The notes: generated by a model not told the origin, from the sequence alone. Positions 20,542 through 29,676 are shown, numbered from the stretch's first letter. The stretch: 64,000 bases of DNA from Marinobacterium lacunae (GCF_000705555.1 NZ_JMQN01000047.1:124001-188000), one strand, 5' to 3'. Program-made: numbers and translations.

Positions 20542-21657
20542 GTGCAATCTGTATGGCGCAGTTTATTTGGGGCGCATGTCGGCCTGAGTGTGCGGATTCC
20601 CGAGCATTTTTTGCGGCCGCTCGAGGGTGCGCTGGCGCAGTTGCAGCGCGATACCAGTCTGGCGCAGGCCAAAGCTTGGCAGCCTGAGTTGGTTCGGGCG
20701 CTGGAGCAGCTTGAGCTTCCTGCCTGGCTGATTGCCGAGGTGATCAGCGACCATAACGACCTGCTTTACCGCACGGCGATTGAACGTGCCATCGCGGATA
20801 TGATCGAGTCTGGATGGGGGCGGGCACCGGTTAAGTTTTGTGTGTTGGTTATGGGGTCGAGTGGCCGTCACGAAAGCCTGTTGCATCCGGATCAGGATAA
20901 CGCGCTGATTCTCGACACCTACCCGGATGAACGGCATAACGAGATCGACGGTTGGTTTCAAACCTTGGGAGAGCGGTTTACATCGCTGCTTCATGAGGCG
21001 GGTATCCCGTTTTGCAAAGGCCATGTCATGGCATCCATGCCGTTGTGGCGAAAGCCGATCAATGCATGGCGAGAGCAGATGGCGCTCTGGATGACTACCC
21101 GTCGCATCAAGGTGGTTCAGCAGAGTAATATCCTATTCGATTTCATGCCCGTTTACGGTGACCAATCACTGGCTGACAGTTTGCGCGATGCCATTATGGA
21201 TGCGGTGCCCGGGGCGGGTCTGTTTCTGCATGAGATGGCCGATCTGATCGATGAGATCCCCGTTGCTCTGGACCGCTTCGACCGATTGCAGGGGGACGGC
21301 CGCGACGCTCCCCACCCCGATGCGATCAATCTGAAGCGACAGGGACTTCTGCCGATGACAGGTGCGCTGCGTCTGCTAGCGTTGCGGTGTGGGTGTCGCG
21401 AGGTATCGACACGTGCACGCGCTGTCTGGCTGGAAAAGGAAGGAGTACTCGCGCGCGGGCAGGGCAGTTTGCTGTGTCAGGTGTCGGGGCGCCTGACAAG
21501 ACGCCTTCTCGATGGCCAGATGGCCACTTGGAGACAGGGTGGGCAGCCAGATAACTGGATTGATCTACGGGCGTTGGGTGATCCTCAACTGCGCGAACTA
21601 CAGCAGGATCTTAAGGCTATCCGCCAGTTGCAACGGCTAGCGCAGCAGGGCCGTTAG
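20542..21657 (+). CDS. DUF294 putative nucleotidyltransferase
   Basis: This is a 371-residue protein with a GlnD-like nucleotidyltransferase fold. The key motif GSSGRHESLLHPDQDNALI fits the GSxxR...DxD pattern that binds metal and nucleotide. A helical DUF294 C-terminal domain follows. Many relatives also have cNMP-binding and CBS domains at the N-terminus; here they are missing. I chose the GTG at 20542 because a perfect AGGAGG lies at 20530-20535; an upstream GTG at 20482 adds 20 residues. Its stop overlaps the stop of the convergent symporter-kinase gene by 4 bp. Families like this often sit beside the exonuclease and kinase found here. Its target is unknown. Confidence 0.82.
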   Translation: MQSVWRSLFGAHVGLSVRIPEHFLRPLEGALAQLQRDTSLAQAKAWQPELVRALEQLELPAWLIAEVISDHNDLLYRTAIERAIADMIESGWGRAPVKFCVLVMGSSGRHESLLHPDQDNALILDTYPDERHNEIDGWFQTLGERFTSLLHEAGIPFCKGHVMASMPLWRKPINAWREQMALWMTTRRIKVVQQSNILFDFMPVYGDQSLADSLRDAIMDAVPGAGLFLHEMADLIDEIPVALDRFDRLQGDGRDAPHPDAINLKRQGLLPMTGALRLLALRCGCREVSTRARAVWLEKEGVLARGQGSLLCQVSGRLTRRLLDGQMATWRQGGQPDNWIDLRALGDPQLRELQQDLKAIRQLQRLAQQGR

Positions 21658-24413
21658 TTCGAAGATGAGTGTTCCCCGTCGGCTATTGGCAGCTCCAGCA
21701 CGAAACAGGCACCGCCGAGTCTCTGGCCTTTCTCAACCCACAGTTTTCCGCCGAGGTGATTGACGATGCCGCGGCTGATCGGCAAGCCAAGCCCTGTGCC
21801 GCGGGGCCGGTTGGCGGGCGTGGAGTGGCTTCGCGGTTCCTGCGCACGTTCAAGCTGATGAAACTTCTCGAACACTTTCTCCTGTTCCTGCTCTGCGATG
21901 CCCGGCCCGTTGTCCTCGACGCTAAGCCGGTATCGCTGCCCGTCGGATGTGAGTGTCAGCAGAACTTCAGGGTTGCTATCGTCGGCAAATTTGTTGGCGT
22001 TGCCGAGCAAATTAATCAGCACCTGTTGCAAGCGGTCCGGGTCGGCTACCACAGGGCATGGGGGCGGTAGAAGCACCAGGCGGGGGGTGATGCCGCGCTC
22101 TTCGTTGAGACGGCTGACAGCATCTATCGAGCGGTGAATCAGTTCCGTCAACTCGCAAGGGACCGGGTGCAGGGTCATGCGTCCGGATTCAAGGCGTGCC
22201 ATATCGAGAATCTCCTCGATCAGCCGCGATAGGCGCTCGCTCTCAAGCACGATAATGCCCAGGAAATGGGCACGTTTATCCTCTGGAATCTGGTTTGCGT
22301 CCCGTAGAATTTCGGCAAAGGCGCGGATCGAGGTCAGAGGGGTTCGCAGCTCGTGGCTGACCATTGCAACAAACTCGTCCTTAAGGCGGTCCAGTTCACG
22401 CAGCCGTTCGTTGGCGCCGCGTAGCTCCTCACCGATACGCGCCAGCTCCTTGGATTTCTGCTCCAGACGCCGGTTGTATTCCAGTGCCTGCGATGTGGTG
22501 TCGAGAATACTGAGTATAGAAGAGACTTCCAGCGCTTCGCCTCGGACGACCGAATTGATCAGTATGCGCGCGGTGGCGCTGCCCAGTGCGCCGGTTAGGC
22601 CATGCTCGGCAGCGGCAATCATTTCGGGTGTGGCGGGGCTGTCATCTTCAGGAGTTGGCCGCTTGTTGCCCATCAGTTGGACGCTGACTCGATCACCGAG
22701 GTAACGGCTGAGGAGCTTGAACAGTTCATACCGACTGGCATGACCCTGCCAGATGGCCGCCTGGGCCGCTTCCGGCCGCAGAGCGGTTGTGAAGAGCACC
22801 GCCTGGGTTTGTTCAAGACTGCTCTGACGGCTGAAAAGTGATAATGAAACCAGCAGCCCGACGTTGGCCAGCAGGCTCCAGAACAGGGAATGGGTATAGA
22901 TATCCCAGCCTTCAAGCCCGAATAGCGCGTAGGGGCGTAGCCAACTAATCCCCATCGGCCCATGATTGACAAAGCCGGTGTCGAGCCAGCCGGATAGCGC
23001 AAAACCCGGTATGAGCAGCGTCCAGCTCCAGATCAGTGTGCCCGCGATCATGCCGGCGGCGGCGCCGTTGCGCGAAGCGCCTTTCCAATAAAGCCCAAGT
23101 AGAAGTGAAGGTGCGAATTGTGCGGCCGCCGCAAAAGAAACGAGTCCGATGGTGACCAGACTGTATGCGTCTCCGATCAGTGCGTGGTAAAGGTAACCGA
23201 GTATCAAAATCAGGATGATCGCAATGCGGCGGATACCCAGGAGCCAGCCGGAGAGGTCCTGCCGCTGGTCCAGATGAAGGCTGCGCAGGCGTATCAGCAT
23301 GGGCATCACCAACTGGTTGCTGACCATGGTAGAGAGGGCGATGGTCTCGACGATCATCATGCTGGTTGCAGCGGAAAGCCCACCTATAAAGACGATCAGT
23401 GGTAGCCAGTCGAGACCGGCTGAAAGTGGCAGTGTCAGTACGAAATTGTCGGGCTCTCCCGTGGCGCCCCCCCCAAGAAGGCCCGCCAGCGCGATCGGGA
23501 TAACGAATATGTTGATCAACAGTAGATAAAGCGGAAATAGCCAGCAGGCTCTGCGCAGATGTTGCTCATTGACGTTTTCGACCACCAGCACCTGAAATTG
23601 GCGGGGCAGGGTGATGAAGGCCAGCAGTGCCAGCACCAGAGTACCAAACCAGCCGAGCGCACCGCCGGGTACCTGATCCACTCCAAAGCGTTGTTGCAGG
23701 TGAGGCAGTTGGGCAGATGCCTGTTCAAGCAGGTCGTCGGGCCCGGCGTAGAGATAAAAGGTGGCAAAGATGCCGACGGCGAGAAATGCGAACAGCTTGA
23801 CCAGGGATTCGAATGCTATGGCGGTGACCATACCTTCATGGCGCTCGCTGGCGTCCAGATGACGGGTGCCGAAGAGAATAATGAACACCGACAGCACCAG
23901 TGCCACCCAAAACGCTTTGTCCTGCAAAAAGCCACTAAGGGATAGCTGTGGCAGGTCCTGCGCCGGGTATTGGGTCAGAATGCCGTAGCTGACCGTTATC
24001 GCCTTAAGCTGAAGTGCGATATACGGCATGATCGCAATGATGGCGATCAGCGCTACCAGCGCGCCGATACCACCGCTCTTGCCATACCTCGCGCTAATGA
24101 AATCGGCGATAGAGGTGATGCGTTGGGCGCGCGCCACCCTGATCATTTTGCGTATCAGCATCCAGCCACAGAGCATCGCCAGCGTGGGTCCGAGATAGAT
24201 CAGCAGGAAGCTGGGGCCTGTGGTCGCGGCCCGGCCCACGCTGCCGTAAAACGTCCACGCGGTGCAATAGACCGCGATCGACAACGAGTAGATCGTGGGT
24301 GAATTGACCAGTGAACGGCGTTGCTCGGCCCGGCGATCGCCCCAGGCTGCAATCACAAACAGCAGTGCGAGGTAGCTGAAGGCGATGAACAGGACGCTGG
24401 CGCTACTCCTCAT
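21654..24413 (-). CDS. Sodium:solute symporter-fused sensor histidine kinase (CbrA/CrbS-like)
   Basis: This is a 919-residue inner-membrane kinase. Residues 1-530 form a sodium:solute symporter domain with about 13 segments. A linker (about 540-680) with a coiled coil follows, without a recognisable PAS domain. The HisKA domain has its phospho-acceptor at H687 (MVSHELRTPL). The ATPase domain has N804, the DNGPG motif at 834 and GTGLGLPIS. CbrA and CrbS kinases of this build control carbon and acetate use in relatives. The gene overlaps a small membrane-protein gene by 11 bp and follows a receiver gene two genes upstream, its likely partner. CbrA normally pairs with the NtrC-type CbrB, which is not here. 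Confidence 0.9.
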   Translation of the reverse strand: MRSSASVLFIAFSYLALLFVIAAWGDRRAEQRRSLVNSPTIYSLSIAVYCTAWTFYGSVGRAATTGPSFLLIYLGPTLAMLCGWMLIRKMIRVARAQRITSIADFISARYGKSGGIGALVALIAIIAIMPYIALQLKAITVSYGILTQYPAQDLPQLSLSGFLQDKAFWVALVLSVFIILFGTRHLDASERHEGMVTAIAFESLVKLFAFLAVGIFATFYLYAGPDDLLEQASAQLPHLQQRFGVDQVPGGALGWFGTLVLALLAFITLPRQFQVLVVENVNEQHLRRACWLFPLYLLLINIFVIPIALAGLLGGGATGEPDNFVLTLPLSAGLDWLPLIVFIGGLSAATSMMIVETIALSTMVSNQLVMPMLIRLRSLHLDQRQDLSGWLLGIRRIAIILILILGYLYHALIGDAYSLVTIGLVSFAAAAQFAPSLLLGLYWKGASRNGAAAGMIAGTLIWSWTLLIPGFALSGWLDTGFVNHGPMGISWLRPYALFGLEGWDIYTHSLFWSLLANVGLLVSLSLFSRQSSLEQTQAVLFTTALRPEAAQAAIWQGHASRYELFKLLSRYLGDRVSVQLMGNKRPTPEDDSPATPEMIAAAEHGLTGALGSATARILINSVVRGEALEVSSILSILDTTSQALEYNRRLEQKSKELARIGEELRGANERLRELDRLKDEFVAMVSHELRTPLTSIRAFAEILRDANQIPEDKRAHFLGIIVLESERLSRLIEEILDMARLESGRMTLHPVPCELTELIHRSIDAVSRLNEERGITPRLVLLPPPCPVVADPDRLQQVLINLLGNANKFADDSNPEVLLTLTSDGQRYRLSVEDNGPGIAEQEQEKVFEKFHQLERAQEPRSHSTPANRPRGTGLGLPISRGIVNHLGGKLWVEKGQRLGGACFVLELPIADGEHSSSN

Positions 24414-24597
24414 TGCTGCGCTCCAGTATCAGTGCAGCGGCGAGTATTAACAGTGCCCAGATGACAAAAATGATCGCTGCCAGAAGCGAAAATCCGTGGC
24501 TGCCGGGACGGTCGAACAGCAGCAGCAGAGGTGGGGAGAACAATAAAAGCCCCAACAGGCTCAGGGCTAACAGGCGACTCTGCTCCGGCGTTTTCAT
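24403..24597 (-). CDS. Small two-segment membrane protein upstream of the symporter-kinase
   Basis: This is a 64-residue protein with two hydrophobic segments (about residues 8-28 and 36-58) and a short charged tail (ERSNEE). It overlaps the exonuclease-fusion gene by 4 bp upstream and the symporter-kinase gene by 11 bp downstream, which implies coupled translation. A comparable small membrane protein (CbrX) overlaps cbrA in pseudomonads; homology is not established here. It may help assemble or tune the symporter part of the kinase, which is inference from position only. Confidence 0.7.
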   Translation of the reverse strand: MKTPEQSRLLALSLLGLLLFSPPLLLLFDRPGSHGFSLLAAIIFVIWALLILAAALILERSNEE

Positions 24598-26636
24598 CGC
24601 TTATGCTCCAGCTCGACCCAGAGCTGTAATGCCAGAGCGTCCTCAAGGGTGTGGATGCCTCGGGCATGCAATCGTGGCAAAAGGCTCAGTAACAGCTCGG
24701 CGGTTACCCGCGCATCCCCGAGCGCCGTATGTCGGGTGCCGGGTGGAAATACCAATTGAAACCGCTCGGCAAGCGCGTCCAGCCCATGCCCTTCCAGCGT
24801 AGGGTCGATTGCGCGTGAAAGCAGCAGCGTATCCAGAACAGGCATCTCGAAACTCAACCCGCAGGCTTCGCCGCCGAGGCGAACCGCCAGAAGGTCGAAG
24901 GCGGCATTGTGAGCGACCAGAACGCCGCTACCGACATAGCTGCGAAAGCGCGGCAGTACGATATCGATTGGCGGTGCGTCTGTGACATCGGCATCCACCA
25001 ACCCGTGGATTGCGGTGCTGGCCTGAGGGATGTCGCGTTGAGGATTGACCAGTTGGTTAAAACTGTCCTGCGCGAGCAAGCGGCCGTTGACGATGCGGCA
25101 TGCCGCGATACTGATGATGCGGTCGCCGCCTCGAAGATTGAGGCCGGTGGTTTCGGTATCGAAAACGATCATCTCAAGCTGCTCTAGCGGCGTTTGCGCC
25201 TGACCGGTGTCGGGTGGTGGTAGCTCTGCGATGCTGAAATCGTGAAACTCCGGGCGCTCGGCCAAGGGTGTTGTGTCTTCGGGAACAGCGCCACGGCTCG
25301 ACGCGGGAATCGGGAGTCGCAAACAGGCCCGGTTGTCGCCGGGGCGCTTTAAAGACCATAGATCCGAGTCGTGCTGGCTGAGGACATCAAAGACGCGCGG
25401 CGACAGTTCGCTCTCAAACAGAGGCAGCTCGCGCCAGTGGGACAATAGCTGCTGGTTAAGTGGATCGCCTTGCCAAATCAGATCCAGATAGACGCGCTGA
25501 TTCCCCAGCAGGGCTTCTATATCGAGGCTGCTGACGTTCAGCTCGCGCGAGAGGTTCTGAATCAGTAAATGAAGCATTGATAGAAGCGCTGGGCCGTCAA
25601 CGCGTATCCAGACGGGTATCCCGATCGCCGTGAGTGTAATCGCCTGAGCGGTTAACCGCTCCTGCAACGTGCTGAAGAGGTCATTCGACCAGGTTTCCTC
25701 CAGAGAGGAGCGGCGCAGTTGCTGGGATTCCAGTACACGGGTGAGGTCATTTACCAATTCGGTCAACGCTTTGCTCTCGTCACCGATCGCCTGTTCAAAT
25801 CGCTGCTGAAGCGATCTGTTGTTTTCAATGTGGGCCAGTGCTTCGGCGGCGCTGCCTAACGCGCCCGTGTGTCCTCTTAGTCGCGGCAGCAGTCTGGCAA
25901 GTGCTCGTCTCCACTCCTGCTCGGATTCGAGCTCAGTTGTCGAGTCATGAAGCACAATCATCGCACCGCCATGTCGGGCACCTAAGCGGCGCAGTTCGCA
26001 CCTTAGCCAGCGGGACTCCGCCGGCAGCAGCAGTTGTCGCGGGCTGCCATCGGCGGGCAGTTGGCCGAGCGCTTCGCTCAAGCTGGTATGAGGGAGTAGT
26101 TGGCTGACCTGGCGACCCAGCCCCAACGCGGGTTGGTCATGAAAGAGCTTTTGTGCGGCTGGGTTGAACAACAGTAATCGTTGGTGTGCATCACAGATCA
26201 ACAGCGGCAGATCGAGAACCTGTAACAGGCTCTCCAGCTCCTGCTGGATATACGCGGCTCGCGCTGCACCCTCTTCGTGGGCCTGACGCATCCGGCTGCG
26301 ATCTGATCGCCATCCGGAACGGATCTGATCAAGGTCGGGCTGCAGGGGGCTGAGCCAGCCATCAAGGGGATAATCCGTTTGTGCATCAGGGGCGGCAACC
26401 AGCCGGGCCAGCAGCACTTGAAACTGTCGCAGCGGCCGAAACAGCCGCCTTTCCAGAATTGCACCGAGCACCAATACTAAAGCGCCCGGTGCCAATGCCA
26501 ATATCCAGATAATTGGCCTTTGCGAGCCATCAAGCGCAAGGGTTGAATCGAGCCACAGCAGCAGGGCGAGTCCCGCGAATATTAGGGATCCCGTCAGGAG
26601 TAGCCAGATACCGAGTAGATGCTGGCGAGGCGGCAT
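24594..26636 (-). CDS. Sensor-like membrane protein fused to a DEDDh 3'-5' exonuclease domain
   Basis: This is a 680-residue protein. Two transmembrane segments lie at about 8-28 and 42-60. A PAS-like domain lies at about 130-235. A region at about 240-440 resembles a degenerate histidine-kinase core (it ends in DLWSLKRPGDNRACLRLPIP, like an ATPase-domain tail) without the phospho-His or N/G boxes. The C-terminal 200 residues are a DnaQ-like exonuclease with a complete active site: D493 and E495 (FDTETTG), D581 (AHNAAFD), H636 and D641 (RHTALGD). It lies between a receiver gene and the symporter-kinase operon genes. A membrane-tethered nuclease responding to a signal is possible; the substrate is unknown. 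Confidence 0.85.
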   Translation of the reverse strand: MPPRQHLLGIWLLLTGSLIFAGLALLLWLDSTLALDGSQRPIIWILALAPGALVLVLGAILERRLFRPLRQFQVLLARLVAAPDAQTDYPLDGWLSPLQPDLDQIRSGWRSDRSRMRQAHEEGAARAAYIQQELESLLQVLDLPLLICDAHQRLLLFNPAAQKLFHDQPALGLGRQVSQLLPHTSLSEALGQLPADGSPRQLLLPAESRWLRCELRRLGARHGGAMIVLHDSTTELESEQEWRRALARLLPRLRGHTGALGSAAEALAHIENNRSLQQRFEQAIGDESKALTELVNDLTRVLESQQLRRSSLEETWSNDLFSTLQERLTAQAITLTAIGIPVWIRVDGPALLSMLHLLIQNLSRELNVSSLDIEALLGNQRVYLDLIWQGDPLNQQLLSHWRELPLFESELSPRVFDVLSQHDSDLWSLKRPGDNRACLRLPIPASSRGAVPEDTTPLAERPEFHDFSIAELPPPDTGQAQTPLEQLEMIVFDTETTGLNLRGGDRIISIAACRIVNGRLLAQDSFNQLVNPQRDIPQASTAIHGLVDADVTDAPPIDIVLPRFRSYVGSGVLVAHNAAFDLLAVRLGGEACGLSFEMPVLDTLLLSRAIDPTLEGHGLDALAERFQLVFPPGTRHTALGDARVTAELLLSLLPRLHARGIHTLEDALALQLWVELEHKR

Positions 26637-26649
26637 ATGCGTATCCTTT

Positions 26650-27021
26650 TCAGCTGCTGTCGCCCAGCAGGGCCTTGATTCGGGCGACCAACTCCTGAGT
26701 GGAGAAAGGTTTGGTCACGTAGTCGCTGGCACCGAGAGCCATCCCTTTCTCTTTTTCGACCTCCCGGCCGTGGGCGGTTAGCATCACTACCGGCAGGGTG
26801 CGGGTGTAATCTTGCTCCCGCAGCCGTTCGAGTACGTCGAAGCCACTGATGCCCGGCAGGCTAATGTCGAGCAGGATGAGATCGGGAGGACTCAGTGCAA
26901 TTGCCTCCAGCGCTGACTCGCCGGTCTGAGCCGTGTCCACGTCAAACCCAGCCTGCTGCATCAGAAACTCAAGCGACAGCAGGATGTTGGGCTCGTCATC
27001 CACAATCAGTACCCGGGCCAT
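26650..27021 (-). CDS. Stand-alone response regulator receiver domain
   Basis: This is a 123-residue CheY-like receiver with all key residues: D8 and D9, phospho-acceptor D52 (ILLDISLPG), the switch Thr in MLTAHG and K104 (YVTKPF). There is no output domain. It is the first gene of the minus-strand unit that continues with the exonuclease fusion, the small membrane protein and the symporter-kinase, so H687 of that kinase is its likely phosphate source. Its output must act through protein contact, for example with the degenerate kinase core of the exonuclease fusion; that part is inference. A ribosome site GGAG lies just before the ATG. Confidence 0.9.
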   Translation of the reverse strand: MARVLIVDDEPNILLSLEFLMQQAGFDVDTAQTGESALEAIALSPPDLILLDISLPGISGFDVLERLREQDYTRTLPVVMLTAHGREVEKEKGMALGASDYVTKPFSTQELVARIKALLGDSS

Positions 27022-27240
27022 GGTTTCTCCTTACTGGGAGGTGTGTTCAGTCGTTGGATGAAATTTTTTCTTCTTGTATATGTTTTGAGTCTAGTGCGCC
27101 TAATTCAAAAAGGAAGCCGGGCCGAGAGTCTCTCTGCAAAGGGGAACGATCAGCGATAAAAAATGTCGTTGTGGCTTTTTATCGCAGGTGCAACAAGGGT
27201 AGAATGCGCAGAATTCGTTATTGGAATAAAAGGAATTGTA

Positions 27241-27951
27241 ATGCTGGTCAAAACACTGCGTCAGGGAACCGTATGCACTGTGATGGCTTTGATGCTGGCA
27301 GCACCGGTCAATGCGGAAACAAACGCGGAAAAGGATCCCTGGGAGGGTTTTAACCGCGCGATGTTCGGTTTCAACGAGCAGGTAGACCGCTTTGCAATGA
27401 AGCCGCTGGCGCAGGGATATCACTATGTAATGCCAGACATAGCAGAGCGTGGGGTGAGCAATTTTTTCAGTAACCTCGGCGACATCCGTTCAGCTGTCAA
27501 TAATCTTCTACAAGGTAAGATTGATGCTGCATTGACCAGTGTGACGCGAGTTGTGTTCAACTCGACGTTTGGTCTGGCAGGCTTTATCGACATTGCGACA
27601 CCGATAGGTCTTGAAGAGAAGCGTGAAGATTTCGGTCAGACACTGGGTGTCTGGGGTGCCGGTTCTGGTCCGTATCTGGTGCTGCCGCTGTTTGGCCCAA
27701 GCTCCGTACGTGACGGTGTGGGTCTTGTGCCTGATATGACGCTTGATCCTGTGGGGCAGGTTGACCACGTGCCGACGCGTAATTCTCTTTACGGTCTGCG
27801 CCTGATTGATGCACGTGTTGAGCTGCTCAAGGCCGAGCAGATTATTTCAGGTGACAAGTACAGCTTTGTGCGTGATGCTTATTTGCAGCGTCGCGAGTAC
27901 TTGGTCAACGACGGCGAAGTTCAAGTCAGATTCGACGACAACGACTTCTGA
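27241..27951 (+). CDS. mlaA: MlaA (VacJ) outer-membrane phospholipid transport protein
   Basis: MlaA removes mislocalised phospholipid from the outer leaflet of the outer membrane and passes it to MlaC. The 236-residue protein has the family core DPWEGFNRAMFGFNEQVDR, then GRGSNFFSNLGD-like and FDFGQTLGVWG-like blocks. The ATG at 27241 follows AAAAGGA. The signal peptide ends in MLAAPVNA. I see no lipobox cysteine at its end, whereas E. coli MlaA is a lipoprotein. The export machinery genes mlaFEDCB are not nearby. The next two genes, a phosphatase and a STAS protein, follow as they do in pseudomonads from memory. Confidence 0.92.
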   Translation: MLVKTLRQGTVCTVMALMLAAPVNAETNAEKDPWEGFNRAMFGFNEQVDRFAMKPLAQGYHYVMPDIAERGVSNFFSNLGDIRSAVNNLLQGKIDAALTSVTRVVFNSTFGLAGFIDIATPIGLEEKREDFGQTLGVWGAGSGPYLVLPLFGPSSVRDGVGLVPDMTLDPVGQVDHVPTRNSLYGLRLIDARVELLKAEQIISGDKYSFVRDAYLQRREYLVNDGEVQVRFDDNDF

Positions 27952-28024
27952 TATCCGGTTGTAAGGCACTGGCTGAGCCGATACCGTGAAATCTAAACTG
28001 TCAGCTAAATCGAGCGACTGATTA

Positions 28025-29194
28025 ATGGGTCATCGAGAGCAGGCGATACTGATGGTATCGGCTTCAACGGCCGTTATCGACTTAATATTCGATCTGTGCG
28101 AACAGTGTCAGGACGCCCATCTGCGCATCATTGTCGCCCGTGGCGCCGATGATGCCGAGCGGGTGCTGGAGCATCGTGAAATATCGATGGTGATTCTGGA
28201 TCGCAGCTCCATTGATGATGTGTCATACCTCAGCCATATCGCGGCGCGGGTCAGTCCCATGCCGACTGTCGCTCTGCTCGCCGAAGGCACCGCTGAAGAT
28301 ATGGTGCTTGCGCTGCGAAATGGGGCTGATGATGTCTTCTCGCTGGGCGAACTGAATCAGCATCCTGCTCTTTTCATCGACTCGGTAGAGCGTCAGCTGC
28401 GCAGAGTGCGCATGATCGAAGAGGCGCGCTTTCTGCGCGAGAGTCTTGAGCGCAGCCTGGACGAGCTCAAAGCCGACCAGCATGCCGCCCAGCAGTTGCA
28501 GCAAAAGCTGCTGCCGCCGCCAAAGCGCGAACTGAATCATCATACTTTTGAATATATTCTCCAGCCGAGCTTGCTTCTGAGCGGCGATTTTGTCGACTCC
28601 ATCGCAATCAACGAGTATCAGACCATATTCTATCTTGCCGATGTGTCGGGGCATGGGGCGTCGTCTGCACTCGTTACGGTGCTGCTCAAGAATATGACCT
28701 ACCGGCTGGTGAGAAACTACAACCGGGGCTCAAGCTTCGATATTCAATCGCCAATGGCCACTTTGCATCGTGTGAACCGTGAGCTGTTACTGACGGGGCT
28801 GGGTAAGCATCTGACGATGTTTATCGGCTTGATTGATGCAAGAGATTCGACGCTGACCTATGCTGTTGGTGGGCATCACCCGATGCCTGTTCTGGTCCAA
28901 AACGGTGAGGCCGCGTTTCTTGAGGGTAGAGGGATGCCAATCGGGCTGTTTGAACAGCCTGTATTCGATGAAAGGCGTATTGTATTGGAACCCGAATATT
29001 CGCTTACCCTGTTCTCAGACGGCATTCTTGAAGTGGCGGAAGGCCGGACGCTGGAAGAGAAAGAACAGGCGCTTTTAAAGGCCTGTATGAGTAGAAATCT
29101 TTCGCCACAATCCATTTCAGACAGTATCATTCCGGCCGGACGCATGAACCCGGATGATGTAGCGATCATGACAGTATCTCGAGTTAAAGCATGA
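28025..29194 (+). CDS. rssB: RssB-like protein: receiver domain plus PP2C/SpoIIE phosphatase
   Basis: This is a 389-residue protein. Residues 1-120 are a receiver-like domain that keeps D59 (VILDRSS) but lacks the N-terminal acidic pair (VSAS) and the conserved Lys (L107 in its place). A coiled coil covers about 130-160. The PP2C phosphatase domain has metal-binding aspartates D188 (SGDF), D206 (ADVSGHG) and the C-terminal NPDDVAIM, so it looks active. The symbol rests on length, domains and recalled order with PA2797/PA2798 (rssC/rssB) of P. aeruginosa. It overlaps the STAS gene by 4 bp, whose product is the likely substrate. In that model the pair controls a sigma-factor partner-switch that affects RpoS. 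Confidence 0.8.
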   Translation: MGHREQAILMVSASTAVIDLIFDLCEQCQDAHLRIIVARGADDAERVLEHREISMVILDRSSIDDVSYLSHIAARVSPMPTVALLAEGTAEDMVLALRNGADDVFSLGELNQHPALFIDSVERQLRRVRMIEEARFLRESLERSLDELKADQHAAQQLQQKLLPPPKRELNHHTFEYILQPSLLLSGDFVDSIAINEYQTIFYLADVSGHGASSALVTVLLKNMTYRLVRNYNRGSSFDIQSPMATLHRVNRELLLTGLGKHLTMFIGLIDARDSTLTYAVGGHHPMPVLVQNGEAAFLEGRGMPIGLFEQPVFDERRIVLEPEYSLTLFSDGILEVAEGRTLEEKEQALLKACMSRNLSPQSISDSIIPAGRMNPDDVAIMTVSRVKA

Positions 29195-29676
29195 GCGAAG
29201 GCGCTATTTTTTACGCGTGTCGCGACGGGCATTATGTGCTGAAGTTTGTCGGGGAGGTGCGTCTTACGCTCTGCTCGACCATCGATCTGCACTTGGAAGC
29301 GGTGCTCGGGCGTAGCGAGATCAGCGATACGCTGATCGATCTGACGGAAACCTCGACTATCGACAGCACTTCCCTGGGATTGATTGCGAAACTGGCGATC
29401 AAGGCTGGCGAGAAGGGGCTGCCGCGCCCGACGCTGGTGTCGACCAATCCCGATATTACAAAGATTCTCTACTCCATGGGTTTTGATCAGGTGTTCCTGC
29501 TGCTCGACAGTATGCCGACCAGCGAGTCGGATCTTGAGCAGGTACCATTTGTGCTGGAATCTGAAGATCAGGTGCGGGCGAGGATTATCGGTGCGCACCG
29601 CGTATTGATAGACCTGAACGAGTCCAACCGGAACGCCTTCAAGGATCTGGTTGCTACGTTGGAAAGCTGTGGCTAG
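29191..29676 (+). CDS. rssC: STAS-domain anti-sigma factor antagonist, RssC-like
   Basis: This is a 161-residue protein. The N-terminal ~100 residues are a STAS domain with the conserved phosphorylation motif IDSTSLG (S59). A ~55-residue C-terminal extension has no recognised fold. Its start overlaps the phosphatase gene by 4 bp, the usual arrangement of partner-switch pairs in which the phosphatase restores the unphosphorylated, active antagonist. The cognate anti-sigma kinase is not encoded nearby. The symbol is by domain content and synteny, not by alignment. A strong bidirectional terminator follows at 29701. Confidence 0.78.
   Translation: MSEGAIFYACRDGHYVLKFVGEVRLTLCSTIDLHLEAVLGRSEISDTLIDLTETSTIDSTSLGLIAKLAIKAGEKGLPRPTLVSTNPDITKILYSMGFDQVFLLLDSMPTSESDLEQVPFVLESEDQVRARIIGAHRVLIDLNESNRNAFKDLVATLESCG

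Noticed and set aside
21654-24413. Symporter-kinase as a true CbrA with a CbrB partner
   Set aside because: No NtrC-type regulator is adjacent; the neighbouring response regulator is a single receiver, so only a CbrA/CrbS-like label is justified.
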